64,000 bases of DNA from Nostoc sp. XA010. GTDB lineage: Bacteria; Cyanobacteriota; Cyanobacteriia; Cyanobacteriales; Nostocaceae. The notes beneath the pieces were generated by a model, which was given only the letters and a program-made list of their open reading frames with translations, was not told the DNA's origin and made no database searches. Positions 62,111 to 64,000 of this stretch are shown piece by piece. Numbering within the stretch: position 1 is the stretch's first letter; each line of letters opens with the position of its first letter. The stretch is from assembly GCF_020829625.1 (NCBI RefSeq), contig NZ_JAIVFX010000014.1, forward strand, positions 119,103-183,102. Reading direction: 5' to 3'. A program made the translations under genes and the position numbers.

Positions 62111-63715
62111 TTAAGCAACAATATAAGGCGAGTCAATCGCAGCTACACGGCCAGCGTCTACCAAAGCTTGGTATACCATCACCGTTACCTCAGCGCGTGT
62201 AGCATCGCGGGTAGGATTGAGTTGTTTGACATTCGGGTGATTGACGATAATGCCCTTGTCTATAGCTTTTACTACCTCATCCTTGGCATATTCAGGAATC
62301 TTTGCTTGGTCATCAAAAGCTTTGATAGATGCTGTACCATCAGCAGACAACCCCAACCCATTCACCAAGGAAACAATCACTTGCACGCGCTGGATATTTT
62401 TGTTGGGGGCGAAGGTATTGTCAGGAAAACCAGAAAGAAATGAACCTTGATATGCTTGCTGAATTACTTTCGATGCCCAGAAGTCTGCTGGTACATCTTT
62501 GAATTTGATCACGGGGCGGTTTGGCGGTGGGTTGAAAGCTTTTACCACTAATGCGGCGTATTGTGCCCGTGTCATCGTAGCGTCTGGTTTAAATGTGCGA
62601 TCGGGAAAACCATTAACTATGCCCAATTTGACTAATTCCCGAATAAAGCCACCTGCCCAATGATTCTTAATATCGCTTAATTCTATAGTGGGCGTGGGAG
62701 TTGGTGTCGGAGTAGGAGTGGGAGTCGCAGTAGGTGTTGGGGTGGGAGTAGGTGTTGGAATGGGAATGGGAGTGGGAGTAGGTGTTGGAATGGGAATGGG
62801 TGTCGCAGTGGGAATGGGAGTAGGTGTCGGTGTGGGTGTCGGAACCGAACTATCTGCAAACTCTACGTTTCCAGTGACTTTAGACGCATCTATTTTATTT
62901 CCCACAGAAACCAGTTTGTTAGAACTAGCATTTTGCAAATTAAATTTACCGTTATTGCGTAGAGTATTGCCTCCTAAATTATTGGTACTGCCGATATCCG
63001 GTAGAGCAGTTCCGATTACTGTGATACCATCGTCAGTGTTATTTTCGCAGACATTGTTACGCAATATAGGACGAGCGCTGCCAGAGATGACAATTCCAGA
63101 ACGGTTTTCGTAAACTTTATTATCTCGAAGGGTAGGTGATGCAGTATCACTAATGGCAATGCCAAAACCTGTTTTTAAGCAGGTATTATCTTGAATTTGA
63201 CCTTTGGAATTTTTAGCGATCGCAATTCCATTAGCTGCATTCTCACTGAACACATTACCTAGAATAACTGGATTAGCCTCACCTGTAGTAAATACTCCCT
63301 CGCGCTTACAGTTGGTGAAGGTGCTATTGGCAACAGTAGGGGCGGTTGATTCAATCCAAACACCACTACCACGACTAGCTAAATTTGTTACAGTCACTCC
63401 CCGCACTTCAGCTTTATCCATTAGCACAAATGTGACATTCTGAGCAGCAAAAGTACGGCTCAAATAGCTACCACTCCCTTCAATCAAAATACCATTGCCT
63501 TTATTGGTTTCATTACCCACCACTGTCACTCCAGATGGAACCGTTAGCGGAAAAGCTTCACCGCTAGCAGCATTGTAATTACCTTCTGCTAGTTGAATCT
63601 TGGTGTTATCTGTAGATACCTTAAGGGCTTGCGTAATAGTTTTGAATGGGGCTTGTTGGCTACCAAGGTTAGTATCTTTGCCTGTTACTGGATTTACATA
63701 AATAGTCTGAGCCAT
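62111..63715 (-). CDS. Right-handed beta-helix protein (DUF1565) with TP-repeat linker and SLH domains
   Basis: This is a 534-residue protein. The N-terminus MAQTIYVNPVTGKDTNLGSQ, then FKTITQAL, begins a parallel beta-helix (about 1-280) with PbH1-type coils such as NVFSENAANGIAIAKNSKG. A linker of about 50 residues alternates Thr-Pro (with Ile and Ala). Three SLH segments complete it: HWAGGFIRELVKLGIVNGF, FWASKVIQQAYQGSFLSGF and TRAEVTVMVYQALVDAGRV. There is no N-terminal signal peptide, although SLH domains act outside the cytosol. Ribosome-binding site ggaag lies before the ATG. Confidence 0.85.
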   Translation of the reverse strand: MAQTIYVNPVTGKDTNLGSQQAPFKTITQALKVSTDNTKIQLAEGNYNAASGEAFPLTVPSGVTVVGNETNKGNGILIEGSGSYLSRTFAAQNVTFVLMDKAEVRGVTVTNLASRGSGVWIESTAPTVANSTFTNCKREGVFTTGEANPVILGNVFSENAANGIAIAKNSKGQIQDNTCLKTGFGIAISDTASPTLRDNKVYENRSGIVISGSARPILRNNVCENNTDDGITVIGTALPDIGSTNNLGGNTLRNNGKFNLQNASSNKLVSVGNKIDASKVTGNVEFADSSVPTPTPTPTPIPTATPIPIPTPTPTPIPIPTPTPTPTPTATPTPTPTPTPTPTIELSDIKNHWAGGFIRELVKLGIVNGFPDRTFKPDATMTRAQYAALVVKAFNPPPNRPVIKFKDVPADFWASKVIQQAYQGSFLSGFPDNTFAPNKNIQRVQVIVSLVNGLGLSADGTASIKAFDDQAKIPEYAKDEVVKAIDKGIIVNHPNVKQLNPTRDATRAEVTVMVYQALVDAGRVAAIDSPYIVA

Positions 63716-64000
63716 ATTATACTTCCAAAAAATACATAGCTATCTTAGCGCTAACCATGAAAGTGGGTAGCGTTTAATGCATTAAGTAACTTAAAGTACT
63801 TTTCACTGCAAGGTTAAAAATTTATGCAAATGCTTTTAGGGTTCACTAGTACTCGACCAACCCAAAATTGCTAAAGAACTCTTGCAAAAGTTTTTTGTGA
63901 TATGATTAGAAATTTGCTTTCTTTATGATTGGGGCTTAAATTAGCAGTGAAATTTTGGAGAGCCAAGCAGCTTACTTCAAGGAAATTTAAACGACTTACT
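63716..64000. other. Window-end intergenic region
   Basis: This is AT-rich sequence upstream of the beta-helix gene. It should contain that gene's promoter. No gene start is recognised before the window ends. Confidence 0.3.

Noticed and set aside
62688..63113. Plus-strand frame starting with long Gly-Val repeats
   Set aside because: It is the antisense reading of the Thr-Pro linker in the beta-helix/SLH protein.

Overview
The window is chromosomal DNA of a filamentous, probably heterocyst-forming cyanobacterium (Nostoc or a close relative). This is inferred from the very frequent HIP1 octamer (gcgatcgc), short dispersed repeats of the 'gggctacgcctacgc' kind, heptamer tandem repeats, and many cyanobacteria-typical families (DUF4347, DUF5331, DUF4112, SipA, Rcp1-type regulators, SLH porin-like proteins, Uma2). 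I found no rRNA, tRNA, CRISPR array or intact insertion sequence.

Layout. 1-3.9 kb: a dynamin-like GTPase gene broken by a one-base frameshift, a small coiled-coil gene with a 21-bp tandem repeat upstream, and two inverted-repeat-bounded non-coding elements. 3.9-10.7 kb: two very large proteins, a DUF4915-TPR-GT41 (O-GlcNAc-transferase-like) fusion and a DUF4347 protein with seven FG-GAP repeats. 10.7-16.3 kb: a decayed Uma2 gene, cysK, a thioredoxin-like ferredoxin, a DUF5331 protein, ygfZ and a periplasmic TPR protein. 17.0-22.6 kb: a same-strand signalling block: CHASE3 histidine kinase, Rcp1-type regulator, REC-HisKA_2 kinase and REC-PAS-PAS-GGDEF-EAL protein. 22.7-27.0 kb: coiled-coil protein, YihY/BrkB membrane protein, DUF4112 protein, alpha/beta hydrolase, a possible 55-residue peptide gene and an O-methyltransferase. 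27.3-29.0 kb: an SLH-FAS1-beta-barrel protein.

29.9-35.4 kb holds genes compatible with nucleobase/nucleoside use (CNT transporter, amidohydrolase/deaminase, RutB-like cysteine hydrolase, cupin), with an orphan antitoxin and an unrecognised gene between them. 35.6-42.2 kb: a B12-binding radical SAM enzyme, an IS4-type transposase relic and a 1417-residue filamentous-haemagglutinin-like exoprotein. 42.5-49.8 kb is a coherent molybdenum locus: ModA, a periplasmic PaoABC-type aldehyde oxidoreductase, XdhC and MocA, which together cover molybdate capture, apoenzyme, cofactor insertion and cofactor cytidylylation.

50-64 kb: Tat-targeted PrxQ-like peroxiredoxin, SipA, a Spy-like protein divergent from a NarL-type two-component system, a macro-domain protein, a cytidine-deaminase-fold deaminase, a voltage-gated channel with a C-terminal zinc ribbon, S-formylglutathione hydrolase, a large GT39-like membrane protein, a RelB/RelE pair whose toxin is cut short by a 27-bp dispersed repeat, a Uma2 protein, and a beta-helix/SLH protein.

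The clearest theme is genome erosion by very small repeats: a toxin interrupted at what was a HIP1 site, a repeat read through in frame inside the exoprotein, several gene relics, and palindromic hairpins placed between convergent genes. I see no wholly new multi-gene system that I could defend. The best leads are the repeat-disrupted toxin, the unrecognised gene at 31659-32264, the small ORF at 25853-26020 and the four-gene signalling block. All family assignments come from reading the sequence, not from searches.
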